Shown: piece by piece, positions 8,841 to 18,248 of the stretch
How positions within the stretch are numbered: position 1 is the stretch's first letter
How the letters are laid out: the number at the start of each line of letters is the position of its first letter
DNA from: Rhizobiales bacterium 32-66-11
GTDB taxonomy: Bacteria > Pseudomonadota > Alphaproteobacteria > Rhizobiales > Xanthobacteraceae
NCBI GenBank assembly: GCA_002304505.1
Contig: NCEH01000064.1
Location: 1-34,432 of the forward strand
Direction of reading: 5' to 3'
Length of the DNA stretch: 34,432 nucleotides
Notes under the pieces: generated by a model
Seen by the model: only the letters and a program-made list of their open reading frames with translations
Database searches by the model: none
Told to the model about the DNA's origin: nothing
Position numbers and translations under genes: made by a program

Positions 8841-9340
8841 TCCGCTACACGCTGAGGTGCGAACAAGGCCACGATTTCGAAAGCTGGTTCCCCTCCTCCG
8901 ACAGCTACGAGGCCCAGCGCGGACGCGGCCTGGTGTCCTGCCCGCATTGCGGCAGCGCGCGGGTGGAGAAGGCGATCATGGCGCCATCGGTCGCCCGTAC
9001 CGATCGCGGCGCACCGCCGGCCGCGCCCGATGCCGCGCCGGCCCAAGAAACCGCTCGGGAAACCGCCCAGACGCCGGCTCCGGCACCCGCCAACCCGGTG
9101 GCGCTGATGGGCGACCAGGAACGCGAGTTCCGTCGCCTGGTGCGCGAACTGCGCGACCACGTCACCAGCAAGGCCGATTATGTCGGCGAGGATTTCGCGG
9201 ACCTCGCCCGCAAGATGCATGGCGGCGAGATCGAGCATCGCTCGATCTATGGCGAGGCCAGCGCCGACGAGGTGAAGGCGCTGCGCGACGACGAGGTGGA
9301 GGTGTTTCCCCTGCCCGTGCTGCCGGAAGACCGCAACTGA
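8837..9340 (+). CDS. DUF1178 family protein
   Basis: Small conserved proteobacterial protein (167 aa) of unknown function. It starts with GTG at 8837 within the stop of the preceding gene. The N-terminus VIRYTLRCEQGHDFESWFPS followed by CPHC (Cys8, Cys35, Cys38) looks like a zinc-ribbon-like domain. A Pro/Ala-rich linker (about 58-90) joins it to a helical C-terminal half containing VGEDFADLARKMHGGE and HRSIYGEA, the DUF1178 signature. The grxC-nit-DUF1178 order facing ubiG is common in alphaproteobacteria. Its stop codon lies in a hairpin shared with ubiG. Confidence 0.88.
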   Translation: MIRYTLRCEQGHDFESWFPSSDSYEAQRGRGLVSCPHCGSARVEKAIMAPSVARTDRGAPPAAPDAAPAQETARETAQTPAPAPANPVALMGDQEREFRRLVRELRDHVTSKADYVGEDFADLARKMHGGEIEHRSIYGEASADEVKALRDDEVEVFPLPVLPEDRN

Positions 9341-9356
9341 GGCCGAACGGGCCTCA
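9338..9356. terminator. Hairpin holding the stop codons of two convergent genes
   Basis: TGAGGCC (9338-9344), loop GAACG, GGCCTCA (9350-9356). The left arm begins with the TGA of the DUF1178 gene, and the right arm contains, on the minus strand, the TGA of ubiG. The 13-bp spacer between the genes is therefore fully used by one symmetrical stem. There is no T-tract on either side, so intrinsic termination would be weak; it may instead protect 3' ends. Confidence 0.45.
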
Positions 9357-10109
9357 GCCCATCGGCCCGGCGACGATGAAATAATTCACGTCCGTATCCG
9401 CCGAGAGCGCCCAGGTGCCGCGCAGCGGATCAAAGCTGAGGCCGGCGAGTTCGCGCATCTCGAAGCCGCCGGCGGCGAGGCTCGCCTCGAATTCGCCGGG
9501 GGTCACGAACTTGTCCCAGCGGTGCGTGCCGCGCGGCAGCCAGCGCAGCACATATTCCGCCCCGACGATGGCGAGCGCGAAGCTCTTGCCGGTGCGATTC
9601 AGCGTCGAGCCGATGAACAGGCCGTTGGGCTGCACCATCTCCACCGCGCGGCGCACGAACAGGCCGACGTCCGCCACGTGCTCCACCACCTCCAGCGCCA
9701 TCACCACGTCGAACCGCTCGCCCGCGTCGGCGAGTTCCTCGGCGGTGGTGGCGCGATAATCGATGGTAAGATCGGCCCGCGCCGCATGGGCGCTGGCGAT
9801 TTCCACATTGCCGGCGGAGGGATCGATGCCCACCATGTCCGCTCCCATGCGCGCCATGGGCTCGCTGATGAGCCCGCCGCCGCAGCCGATATCGAGCACG
9901 CGCAGGCCCTTGAGCGGCCGCAGGCTGCGCGGGTCATGGCCGAAATGGCGCACGATCACGTCGCGCAGGAAGGCGAGGCGCGCGGGATTGATGGCATGCA
10001 GCGGCGCCATCTTGCCCTTGGGATCCCACCATTCCTCGCCGAGCGCCTCGAAGCGGGCAACTTCTGCGGGATCGACGGTCAGGTTCGGCTGGGGGCTCAC
10101 CTGCGGCAT
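9354..10109 (-). CDS. ubiG: Ubiquinone biosynthesis O-methyltransferase UbiG
   Basis: SAM-dependent enzyme that performs both O-methylations in ubiquinone synthesis. 251 aa from the ATG at 10109, which has AAGGA about eight bases upstream. The family N-terminus ARFEALGEEWWDPKGKMAPLH and NPARLAFL precede SAM motif I VLDIGCGGGLISEP (71-84). The acidic motif ALEVVEHV, GSTLNRT and GTHRWDKFV are also typical. A longer in-frame ORF begins at 10163 but adds only basic residues without family character. It lies downstream of trpS on the same strand (75-bp gap) and is convergent with the DUF1178 gene. Confidence 0.95.
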   Translation of the reverse strand: MPQVSPQPNLTVDPAEVARFEALGEEWWDPKGKMAPLHAINPARLAFLRDVIVRHFGHDPRSLRPLKGLRVLDIGCGGGLISEPMARMGADMVGIDPSAGNVEIASAHAARADLTIDYRATTAEELADAGERFDVVMALEVVEHVADVGLFVRRAVEMVQPNGLFIGSTLNRTGKSFALAIVGAEYVLRWLPRGTHRWDKFVTPGEFEASLAAGGFEMRELAGLSFDPLRGTWALSADTDVNYFIVAGPMG

Positions 10110-10184
10110 GGGCACTTCCTTTGGCTGCCTCCGAGGCTTACGCCAGTGCGATGGCAGCGGCAAGGCATGCCGCCCGGGGACGGC

Positions 10185-11222
10185 TCAGCCGCGCACCATG
10201 CCCACGATGTCCTTCACGTCGCGGATCGTCTGGTCGGCGATCACCCGCGCGCGGGCCGCGCCGTCGGTGAGGATGGCGTCGATGGCGCTGGTATCGGCCA
10301 TCAGGCGCTGCATCTCCCCGGCGATGGGGCCGAGCTTGTCCACCGCCAGATCCACCAGCGCCGCCTTGAAGGCGGAGAATTGCCCGCCGCCATATTCGTC
10401 CAGCACGCCTTGCTTGGTGCCGTCGGAAAGCGCGGCATAAATGCCCACCAGATTGTCCGCCTCGGGACGCGCCTTCAGCCCGGCTTCCTCGGAGGGCAGC
10501 GGCTCGGGATCGGTCTTGGCCTTGCGCACCTTGCCGGCGATGGCGTCCTTGTCGTCGGTGAGATTGATGCGGGAGAAGTCCGACGGGTCGGACTTGGACA
10601 TCTTCTTCGAGCCGTCGCGCAGGCTCATGACGCGCGTGGCGGGGCCGGCGATCAGCGGCTCGGTGAGCGGGAAATAGCCCTCGCCATGGCCGTTGGCGGC
10701 GATGCTCGGCGCGAAATCCACATTGAACTTCTGCGCGATGTCGCGGGTGAGTTCCAGATGCTGCTTCTGGTCCTCGCCCACCGGCACATGGGTGGCGCGA
10801 TAGAGCAGGATGTCGGCGGCCATGAGGCTTGGATAGGCGAACAGGCCCACCGACACGTTCTCGCGGTCCTTGCCGGCCTTTTCCTTGAACTGGGTCATGC
10901 GGTTGAGCCAGCCCATGCGGGCGACGCAATTGAAGATCCAGGCCAGTTCAGCATGGCCCGACACCTGGCTCTGGTTGAACACGACATGGCGCGTGGGATC
11001 GATGCCGCAGGCGATGAAGGCGGCGGTGACCTCGCGCGTGTGGCGCTTCAGCTCTTCCGGATCCTGCCACACGGTGATGGCATGCAGATCGACCACGCAA
11101 TAGATGCAGTCGTGGCTGTCCTGCAGGGCGACGAAGCGCTTGATGGCGCCGAGATAATTGCCGAGATGCAGGTTGCCGGTGGGCTGCACACCGGAAAAGA
11201 CGCGTTCCGCGACCGCCGCCAT
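10185..11222 (-). CDS. trpS: Tryptophanyl-tRNA synthetase
   Basis: Class I aminoacyl-tRNA synthetase charging tRNA-Trp; 345 aa, full length for bacterial TrpRS. The HIGH-equivalent is [12 protein letters not shown] (about 15-26) and the KMSKS loop is complete (207-211). VDLHAIT, ADILLY and [17 protein letters not shown] are family segments forming the tryptophan and ATP sites. GGGAGG lies five bases before the ATG at 11222. Downstream of murJ and a hydrolase on the same strand; murJ-trpS proximity is common in Rhizobiales. Confidence 0.97.
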   Translation of the reverse strand: MAAVAERVFSGVQPTGNLHLGNYLGAIKRFVALQDSHDCIYCVVDLHAITVWQDPEELKRHTREVTAAFIACGIDPTRHVVFNQSQVSGHAELAWIFNCVARMGWLNRMTQFKEKAGKDRENVSVGLFAYPSLMAADILLYRATHVPVGEDQKQHLELTRDIAQKFNVDFAPSIAANGHGEGYFPLTEPLIAGPATRVMSLRDGSKKMSKSDPSDFSRINLTDDKDAIAGKVRKAKTDPEPLPSEEAGLKARPEADNLVGIYAALSDGTKQGVLDEYGGGQFSAFKAALVDLAVDKLGPIAGEMQRLMADTSAIDAILTDGAARARVIADQTIRDVKDIVGMVRG

Positions 11223-11385
11223 GGCGACCTCCCGAAGACCGGCGTGCGCGAGGCACCGCCGTCAGACATGACAGCGCAGCGGCCGGACGGCCGCGCGCGA
11301 AGACGAAGCGCGCCTCATGCCACCCGCCGCCGCGCGGCGCAAGCTACCCCGGGGGCAAGCGCCATGCCGCGCGGGGGAGGAACGC

Positions 11386-12297
11386 TCAGCGGGGCGGATT
11401 TGCCGCGTCGATGAAGGCGCCGATGGCATCCTGCGTCGCCGCGTCCCACAGCAGCGGCGCGTGCCCTTCGTCCGCCACCGTGTGGACGGCAAGGCCGGGA
11501 TGGCGCGCCGCCATCTGCGCCACCGTATCGGCGCTGAGGATGTCGGACAGCGCGCCGTGCACCACCATGACGGGGATATCCTTCATGGCCTCGAAGCCCG
11601 GCCACATGTCCGGCAGTTCCGCGGCGGGGTCGAACGCCTTGAAGGCGACCGCCAGGGCCGGGTCATAGGCCAGGGCCGGCGTGCCGAAATCGTCGCGATA
11701 GATCTGGCGGGCGAAGCGCTCCCACCCGGCATCGTCCAGGCTCGGAAACAGGAAGCCCTGGCTCGCCTTCAGCCGCGCGATGGTGGAGGGCCAGTCGGTG
11801 AAGGTCGGCACGCCCACATAGCCGGAGATGCGGGCAAGCCCGGCCTTCTCGATCACCGGGCCGATGTCGTTCAGCACCGCCGCCGCCATCAGGTCCGGCC
11901 GCGCCTGGGAGAGCACCATCATCACCAGCCCGCCGCGCGATGTGCCGATGAAGATCGCGCGGGAAATATCAAGGCTGGCGAGGGCGGCGATCGTGTCCGC
12001 CGCTTCCTGCGCCGGCGTATAGGTGGCCACCGGCCCGAAGGCCGAGCCGCCGCGGCCGCGGAAATCCAGCCCCACCACGCGCCGCCCGCGCGCCACGAGC
12101 GCCCCGGCCAAAGCTTCGAAATCGCGCGCATTGCGCGTCACCCCAGGCAGGCAGACCACCGGCAGGTCAGCGCCCTCCGGCAGGTCAGCGCGCGCAACGC
12201 CCCAGTCGCGGCCGAACAAAGCGAGCCCGTCGGCGGTGGGATAGGCGAAGAAGCGGCAGGCAACGGCGGGATAGGGGGCGGGCGCGGCTTCAGCCAT
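11386..12297 (-). CDS. Alpha/beta-fold hydrolase
   Basis: Serine hydrolase of the alpha/beta superfamily, 303 aa, no signal peptide. The nucleophile elbow is GTSRGG (Ser120); the likely acid is Asp252 (HGALSDILS) and the base His279 (ADEGHAPLLW). The oxyanion region is CLPGVTRNARDF, and GLDFRGRG is a conserved strand-turn. Substrate is unknown. AAGGA precedes the ATG at 12297. It sits between murJ and trpS on the same strand with gaps of 60 and 163 bp, so it may be part of that transcript, but nothing in the sequence ties it to cell-wall work. Confidence 0.88.
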   Translation of the reverse strand: MAEAAPAPYPAVACRFFAYPTADGLALFGRDWGVARADLPEGADLPVVCLPGVTRNARDFEALAGALVARGRRVVGLDFRGRGGSAFGPVATYTPAQEAADTIAALASLDISRAIFIGTSRGGLVMMVLSQARPDLMAAAVLNDIGPVIEKAGLARISGYVGVPTFTDWPSTIARLKASQGFLFPSLDDAGWERFARQIYRDDFGTPALAYDPALAVAFKAFDPAAELPDMWPGFEAMKDIPVMVVHGALSDILSADTVAQMAARHPGLAVHTVADEGHAPLLWDAATQDAIGAFIDAANPPR

Positions 12298-12357
12298 GGT
12301 TTATTCCTTCGCGGATCGCACAACCTAAAGTCATCAAGATGAAGATTGAAAGACCGT

Positions 12358-13881
12358 TCAGCCGGTGGCGCGCCGCAGCAGGCGCCGCACCAGCAGCGCG
12401 ACCGCGCCATAGCTGAGCATCCCCGCCCCCACCAGCACCACGAGCCGCCCCAAGGCGGCGAATGTGCCCGCGCCGGGATGCGGCCAGGCCTGCGCGAGGC
12501 CGCCGACCACCAGCGCCATCAGCACGCACCCGCCGGCGAGCCCGGCCACCGCGCGGGCGAGCGCGCCATCCACATGCAGGTGCCCGGCGCGCGCCAATAG
12601 GGTGCCGATGGTCAAAGCGCTGAGGCTCGCCGAGACCGCAACCCCGCTCGCCGCGCCCGCCGGGCCGAAGGCGGCGCCGAGGCCGATGCAGGCGAGCGCG
12701 CAGGCAAGCAGCGAGGCAAGGCCCACCCGCTCCACGGTCCGCGTCATGCCATGGGTGAGGGCGGTGGCGGAGAGCACCCGCTCCAGCCCCTGCGCCGGCA
12801 GGGAGAAGGCGAGCGCAGCCAGCAACAGGGCCGTCAAGCGGGCGTCTTCCGCATCGAAGCTGCCGCGCTGGTAGAGCACCGCCACGATGGGGTCCGCCAG
12901 CACCGCGAGCCCGGTGCCCGCCGGCAAGGCGAGCGCGAGGGCGGCAAGGCTTGCGCCGCTGGCATGTCGCCCCCGCCCTGCCCCGCCCGCCGCCAGCAGC
13001 GGCACCAGCACCGCCCCGGCGCTCGCGCCGACCAGGCCGAGCGGCAGGTCCACGAGGCGCTGGGCATAATTCAGCGCCGCCACCGCGCCGGGCAAAGCGG
13101 AGACCGTCGCCGCCGCGATCAGCAGGCGAAATTGGGAGAGGCCGGCGAACAGCAAGGCAGGCGCGCAGGCGCGCAGCACGGAACGGGCGCCGCGCCAGTC
13201 GCTCCCGCCCGCTTGCGCGCGGGAGGGCGCCCCCGGCGCGCCGAGGCTCGCGATCTTCATCAGCGCGAGCTGGGCGATGCCGGCGGCCACCTGGGCCATG
13301 GCGACCAGCACCGCGGCCGTGCCCGTCGCCATGTCGGTTGCGAGGACGAGATAGAGGATCACGCAGAGCACCACGGCATTGGCGAGCCCCGGCGCCAGCG
13401 CGGGCAGGAACACCCGCTGGCCCGCATTCGCGATGCCACCGAACACCGCCGCTCCGGCCGCCAAGGGCAGATAGAGCAGCGCGATGCGCCCGCAGGCGAC
13501 CGCGAGGTCCGCCCGCTCGCCGCCGAGCGCAAAGCCGGGCGCCAGCACGCCGATCAGCACCGGCATGAACAGCGCACCAAGCCCGGCGAGCGCCAGAAGC
13601 AGCAGCACCAGGAGAAAAAGCACCGCGCGCGAGAGCGCGCCGCCCGCCGCATCCCCGCCGCGCGCCCGCGCCGCCGCGAGGCCGGGCAAGAAGGCCGCGT
13701 TGAACGCGCCTTCCGCCAGCAGGCGGCGCGCTAGCAGCGGCAGGGAGAGGGCGGCCATGAGCGCGTCCGCCGCCGGTCCCGCGCCCAGCACGGCGGCCGT
13801 GCCGGCATCGCGGGCAAAGCCCATCACCCGCGAACCAAGGGTCGCGGCCGTGACGGTGGAGGTGCGGGCAAGCAGGGACAT
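12358..13881 (-). CDS. murJ: Lipid II flippase MurJ
   Basis: Polytopic inner-membrane flippase of the MOP exporter superfamily that moves lipid II outward for peptidoglycan synthesis. From the ATG at 13881 the protein has 507 aa, close to the family length, and starts MSLLARTSTVTAATLGSRVMGFARD, the MurJ N-terminus. LLAEGAFNAAFLPGL, NYAQRLVDLPLGL and VLYQRGSFDAEDA are further family segments, with about 13-14 hydrophobic helices. The frame is open to 14070, but that extension is basic and unlike MurJ. Confidence 0.93.
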   Translation of the reverse strand: MSLLARTSTVTAATLGSRVMGFARDAGTAAVLGAGPAADALMAALSLPLLARRLLAEGAFNAAFLPGLAAARARGGDAAGGALSRAVLFLLVLLLLALAGLGALFMPVLIGVLAPGFALGGERADLAVACGRIALLYLPLAAGAAVFGGIANAGQRVFLPALAPGLANAVVLCVILYLVLATDMATGTAAVLVAMAQVAAGIAQLALMKIASLGAPGAPSRAQAGGSDWRGARSVLRACAPALLFAGLSQFRLLIAAATVSALPGAVAALNYAQRLVDLPLGLVGASAGAVLVPLLAAGGAGRGRHASGASLAALALALPAGTGLAVLADPIVAVLYQRGSFDAEDARLTALLLAALAFSLPAQGLERVLSATALTHGMTRTVERVGLASLLACALACIGLGAAFGPAGAASGVAVSASLSALTIGTLLARAGHLHVDGALARAVAGLAGGCVLMALVVGGLAQAWPHPGAGTFAALGRLVVLVGAGMLSYGAVALLVRRLLRRATG

Positions 13882-14090
13882 GACCCATCCAGGACAAGGG
13901 CAAGGGGCGGAGCCGGCGCGCACCCGGCCACGACGCACGCAGACGCGCACGCCGGCGCGGCGCGCGGCGGGAGCCGCCTCCTCATGCGCGATCCCACGGC
14001 GGAAGGAAAGCGCGCGGACAGGCTGCCCCGGCAGACCCACGCGCCGTCCCGCCCGGCAGGCGCGCGCCACCGCCCGGCGTCAGGACAACG

Positions 14091-16556
14091 TCAGGGCTGC
14101 GCCGGCTCCAGCATGGCGCGGATGCGTTCGGCGAGATGGGCGACCGCGAACGGCTTCGTCACCATGGTCATGCCCGGCTCCAGGAACCCGGCCGCAACGG
14201 CGGCAGTCTCCGCATAGCCGGTCATGAACAGGACTTTCAGATCGCACCGCGTTTCGCGCGCCGCGTCCACCATCTGCCGGCCGTTGAGACGCGGCAGGCC
14301 GATGTCGGTGATCACGAGGTCGATCCTGCGGTCGGACATCAGCAGGTCGAGGCCGGCCTGGCCGTCCTCCGCCGCGAGCGCGGCATATCCAAGCTCGCGC
14401 AGCACCTCCAGGATGAGGCCGCGCACCACACGATCGTCCTCCACCACCAGCACAACGCCCCCCGCGCCGCCGCTTTCGCGCGCCTCCGGGCCGGGCGCGC
14501 CGGAGGGGGCGGCATCGCCATCGCGATGGCGCGGCAGATAGAGCTTCACGCAGGTCCCGGCCCCGACCTCGCTATAGATGTGGCACTGCCCCTCCGATTG
14601 CCGGGCGAAGCCGTAGATCATGGACAGGCCGAGCCCTGTGCCCTGGCCGATGGGCTTGGTGGTGAAGAAGGGATCGAACGCCCGCGCGATCACGTCCGGC
14701 GCCATGCCGGTGCCGGTGTCGCTCACGGCGAGGCAGACATATTGGCCCGCGGTCACCCCCGGCACCCGGGCGGCATAGCTGTCGTCCAGATGGGCGTTGC
14801 AGGTCTCGAGCGTCAGCCGGCCGCCGTCGGGCATGGCATCGCGGGCGTTGATCACGAGGTTGAGGATGACATTTTCCAACTGGTTGGCATCGCACAAGGT
14901 CAGCCAGAGGCCATCGGCGAGCCCCAGTTCCAGATGGATGTTCTCGCCCATGGTGCGGCGCAGCAAATCTTCCATGGAGAGAACCAGCGGATTGATCTTC
15001 ACCGGCTTGGGGTCGAGCGGCTGGCGGCGGGAGAAAGCGAGCAGGCGATGGGTGAGCGCGGCGGCGCGGGTGGCCGAGCCCATGGCATTGTCCACGAACC
15101 GCTCCAGCTCGGCGGTGCGGCCCTGCGCGACGCGGCGCCGGAGAATATCGAGCGAGCCCGTGATACCTTGGAGCAGATTGTTGAAATCGTGGGCGATGCC
15201 GCCGGTCAGCTGGCCCACCGCCTCCATCTTCTGCGACTGGCGCAATTGCTCCTCGGTCAGGCGCTGGTCGGTCATGTCGCGCCCGACGATATAGAGCCGG
15301 CCGGTGTCGGCGGCGAGCGTCCAGGCCAGCACGCGATACGTGCCGTCGGAGCGCCGGCAGCGGTTCTCGAAGCGCGGACTGGCCGGGGCCTCGCGCGAGC
15401 GGGCGAGCGCCGCCCGGGTCGCCGCCACATCCTCGGGATGCACCAGATCGAGGAAGCCGAGGGCCAGGAGGTCGCTTTCGCTCCAGCCGAGCAGATCGCT
15501 CCAGGCGCCGTTCACCGCCTCCAGGACACCGTCCTCGCGGCACACGCCCATGAGATCGCCGCTGAGCCGCCACAGCCGGTCGCGCTCGCGGGTGCGCTCG
15601 GCAACCTGCATTTCCAGCGATTCATTGAGCTTGCGCAACTCCAGCTCGCGCTCGCGCAGCGCGTCTTCCGCCCGCCGCTGCTCGGTAATGTCCTGCCCCT
15701 GCACGAAGATGCCGCCCACGGAGCCATCCGCATCAACCACCGGCTGGTAGATGAGGTCGAGAACATGCTCCTCCGGCGGAAGGCCGGGCGCCGGGCGCAG
15801 CATCACCGAAAGGCCGTGGGCGACGAAGGCTTCCCCGGTGCGATAGACCCGGTCCAGCGCGTCCAGCACGGGTTGCCCGGCAAGTTCGGGGAACGCCTCC
15901 CGCGCCGTCAGCCCCACCAGGGGCCGGTCGCCGGCGAGGCGCAGATAGGCGGCATTCGCCAGCTCGACCAGATGGTCGGGCCCGCGCAGCACGGCGGTGA
16001 AGGCCGGTGCCTGCTCGAACAGGGTCTGCAAGCGCTGGCGCTCGCGATCGAGTTTGGCATTGGCCTGCTGCACCGCCTCCGCGCGGTCGAACACTTCGCC
16101 TTCGATCAGCAGCGCCGGGCTCGATGCGTTGGCGCCGAGGCTGATCCGCAGATTGTGCAGCTCGGTCACGTCCACCGTGTGCTGCACCACGTGGCGGACG
16201 CTGCCGTCGGGCTCGAACAGGGGGGTATGGGTGGCGCTCCAATAGCGCATCTCCATCACGCCGTCGGGCCGCTGGATCGGATAGGGGATGAACGGCAGGT
16301 CTTCGCGCGCCCTGTTGCGGATCACCCGCTCGAGCGACGCCCGCAGCATCCGGTTGGACGCGGACGCGGGGTCGCTTGGAAACGCCTCGAACACGGACAG
16401 GCCGATAATGTCTTCCCGCCGCCGCATGGTGACGCGCAGATAGGCCTCGTTCATGCCGACGATGATGAAATCGGGCGTGAGGATCACATAGGGATTGGGC
16501 ACGGCGTTGAACAGCGCCGCGAGGTCGGTTCCCTGCACCCCCACGTTCGTGAACAC
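14091..16556 (-). CDS. Hybrid sensor histidine kinase with three PAS domains and a receiver
   Basis: Cytoplasmic hybrid two-component kinase of 821 aa with no transmembrane segment. Domain order: PAS (about 10-135), PAS/PAC (about 175-295), a short coiled linker, PAS (about 325-435), HisKA with [12 protein letters not shown] (His456), HATPase with N box, DTGTGM and [10 protein letters not shown] (about 560-677), and a C-terminal receiver with acceptor Asp751 (VITDIGLP) and Lys801 (TKPFA). The HDFNN type belongs to the HWE-distinct HPK4-like group common in Rhizobiales. The start is GTG at 16556 with AAAGGAGG ending five bases upstream. No partner regulator is adjacent, so it is an orphan. Signal unknown; a cytosolic or redox cue would fit. 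Confidence 0.9.
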   Translation of the reverse strand: MFTNVGVQGTDLAALFNAVPNPYVILTPDFIIVGMNEAYLRVTMRRREDIIGLSVFEAFPSDPASASNRMLRASLERVIRNRAREDLPFIPYPIQRPDGVMEMRYWSATHTPLFEPDGSVRHVVQHTVDVTELHNLRISLGANASSPALLIEGEVFDRAEAVQQANAKLDRERQRLQTLFEQAPAFTAVLRGPDHLVELANAAYLRLAGDRPLVGLTAREAFPELAGQPVLDALDRVYRTGEAFVAHGLSVMLRPAPGLPPEEHVLDLIYQPVVDADGSVGGIFVQGQDITEQRRAEDALRERELELRKLNESLEMQVAERTRERDRLWRLSGDLMGVCREDGVLEAVNGAWSDLLGWSESDLLALGFLDLVHPEDVAATRAALARSREAPASPRFENRCRRSDGTYRVLAWTLAADTGRLYIVGRDMTDQRLTEEQLRQSQKMEAVGQLTGGIAHDFNNLLQGITGSLDILRRRVAQGRTAELERFVDNAMGSATRAAALTHRLLAFSRRQPLDPKPVKINPLVLSMEDLLRRTMGENIHLELGLADGLWLTLCDANQLENVILNLVINARDAMPDGGRLTLETCNAHLDDSYAARVPGVTAGQYVCLAVSDTGTGMAPDVIARAFDPFFTTKPIGQGTGLGLSMIYGFARQSEGQCHIYSEVGAGTCVKLYLPRHRDGDAAPSGAPGPEARESGGAGGVVLVVEDDRVVRGLILEVLRELGYAALAAEDGQAGLDLLMSDRRIDLVITDIGLPRLNGRQMVDAARETRCDLKVLFMTGYAETAAVAAGFLEPGMTMVTKPFAVAHLAERIRAMLEPAQP

Positions 16557-16935
16557 CCGCGCCTCCTTTCCGGCGGCGCGCCCGCCTCCGCCGCCGACAC
16601 ACCGGGACGCCAGTTATCGCCTGCATCGCGCGCCGCCTCAACCGGCTCTCCGGCTTTCGCGAACCGGCCGGGCGATCGCCGCCGGCGGGGTCGCGCGAAC
16701 AGCGCGCGACAGCCGCACCAACCGCCGCGCATGGAGAACGACCGGGGACGGCAAGAGATCCATAGGTCCGCGCCCGCCGCCGCGCCGGGGACCCTACGGC
16801 ATGCGCCGCCGCAAGCGGTCGCGTAAGACCCGCCGGCCGTTCCATCGTCGCGCTTGTCGGGCGGGCCCGGCTTGGTGTCTGATCTTATTTTGCGGTGCGG
16901 CAGGCGCTCGGCGCCGGGCCGCGGGAGGCCGGACG
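16557..16935. other. Gene-free stretch between divergent kinase and dadA genes
   Basis: 379 bp of very GC-rich DNA separate the kinase start (minus) from the dadA start (plus), so promoters for both must lie here. The only sites I can support are the two ribosome binding sites: AAAGGAGG (minus strand, 16569-16562) and GGGAGG (plus strand, 16923-16928). Open frames crossing it in both directions are extensions of the flanking coding frames and lack family content. Confidence 0.6.
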
Positions 16936-18189
16936 ATGAAGGTGGTGATTCTAGGGTCGGGCGTCATCGGCGTAACCCTCGCCTATTATCTCGCGACCGC
17001 CGGCCATGAGGTGGAGGTGGTGGACCGCCAGTCCGGCCCCGCGTTGGAGACCAGCTTCGCCAATGCCGGGGAGGTCTCGCCCGGCTATTCCGCGCCCTGG
17101 GCCGGGCCGGGCCTGCCGCTGAAGGCCATCAAATGGCTGCTGATGAAGCACCGCCCGCTGGTGATCCGCCCGCGGCTCGACCCGGCGATGTTCGCCTTCG
17201 GCCTGCGGCTGCTGACCAATTGCACCCACGCCCGCTATGAGATCAACAAGGGGCGCATGCTGCGCCTTGCCGAATACAGCCGCGATTGCCTGATCGCGCT
17301 GCGCCAGCAGACCGGCATCGCCTATGACGCGCGTATGCAGGGCACGCTTCAGATGTTCCGCACCCAGGGGCAGCTCGACCATGCGGGCGAGGACATGGCG
17401 ATCCTCGATCGCTTCGGCGTGCCCTATGAGCTGCTGGACCGCGCCGGGTGCATCGCCGCCGAGCCGGCGCTCGGGCGGGTGGCGGAGAAGATCGCCGGCG
17501 GCCTGCGCCTGCCGGGCGACGAAACCGGCGATTGCTACAAATTCACCAATGCCCTCGCCGCGCTGGCCGAGCAGAAGGGCGCGGTGTTCACCCACGGCCG
17601 GGCGGTGCGCGCCATCGAGCATGACGGGGCCAATATCACCGGCGTGCAGACCCAGGCCGGCACCATCCGCGGGGATGTCTATGTGGTGGCGCTCGGCAGC
17701 TATTCGCCCAAGGCGGTGCGGCCGCTCGGCATCCGCCTGCCGGTCTATCCGGTGAAGGGCTATTCGCTCACCGTGCCCATCACGGACGCCGGCGGCGCGC
17801 CGGAATCCACGGTGATGGACGAGACCTACAAGGTGGCCGTGACCCGGCTCGGCGACCGCATCCGCATCGGCGGCACGGCGGAACTGGCGGGCTTCGACCT
17901 GTCGCTGCGCCATGCGCGCCGCGAAACGCTGGAGCACGTGGTCGGCGACCTGTTCCCGGACGGCGGCAATCCCAAGGCCGGCACCTTCTGGAGCGGCCTG
18001 CGGCCCATGACGCCGGATGGCCCGCCGATCCTCGGCCCGGCGAAATATCCCAACCTGTTCCTCGGCACCGGGCACGGCACGCTCGGCTGGACCATGGCGG
18101 CCGGCACCGGGCGCCTGCTGGCCGACCTGATCACCCGCCGCACGCCGGACATCGACACCGAGGGGCTGACGCTCGCCCGCTACGGGTAG
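16936..18189 (+). CDS. dadA: D-amino-acid dehydrogenase, small-subunit (DadA) type
   Basis: FAD-dependent oxidoreductase that deaminates D-amino acids (typically D-alanine) to 2-oxo acids and passes electrons to the respiratory chain. 417 aa from the ATG at 16936 with GGGAGG upstream. The N-terminus [20 protein letters not shown] is the dinucleotide-binding GxGxx[32 protein letters not shown] and the C-terminal [20 protein letters not shown] are DadA signatures. The frame extends upstream to 16495 but without family residues. It is convergent with an amino-acid ABC transporter, which may supply its substrate. No racemase is seen nearby. Confidence 0.92.
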   Translation: MKVVILGSGVIGVTLAYYLATAGHEVEVVDRQSGPALETSFANAGEVSPGYSAPWAGPGLPLKAIKWLLMKHRPLVIRPRLDPAMFAFGLRLLTNCTHARYEINKGRMLRLAEYSRDCLIALRQQTGIAYDARMQGTLQMFRTQGQLDHAGEDMAILDRFGVPYELLDRAGCIAAEPALGRVAEKIAGGLRLPGDETGDCYKFTNALAALAEQKGAVFTHGRAVRAIEHDGANITGVQTQAGTIRGDVYVVALGSYSPKAVRPLGIRLPVYPVKGYSLTVPITDAGGAPESTVMDETYKVAVTRLGDRIRIGGTAELAGFDLSLRHARRETLEHVVGDLFPDGGNPKAGTFWSGLRPMTPDGPPILGPAKYPNLFLGTGHGTLGWTMAAGTGRLLADLITRRTPDIDTEGLTLARYG

Positions 18190-18223
18190 CGTCAATTCCC
18201 CGGACGCGGCTCGCGCGGGAAGA

Positions 18224-18241
18224 GGGGCGCCGCGACGCCCC
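18224..18241. terminator. Weak hairpin between convergent dadA and ABC transporter genes
   Basis: GGGGCG (18224-18229), a 6-nt loop and CGCCCC (18236-18241). The stem is GC-only and short, with no T-tract, so the termination role is only suggested by the position between two converging genes. Confidence 0.3.
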
Positions 18242-18248
18242 CGCGCTC

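Noticed and set aside
14136..16826. 896-aa open frame on the plus strand opposite the histidine kinase
   Set aside because: Antisense shadow in GC-rich DNA. It is His/Arg/Gly-rich without any domain, while the opposite strand encodes a complete kinase.
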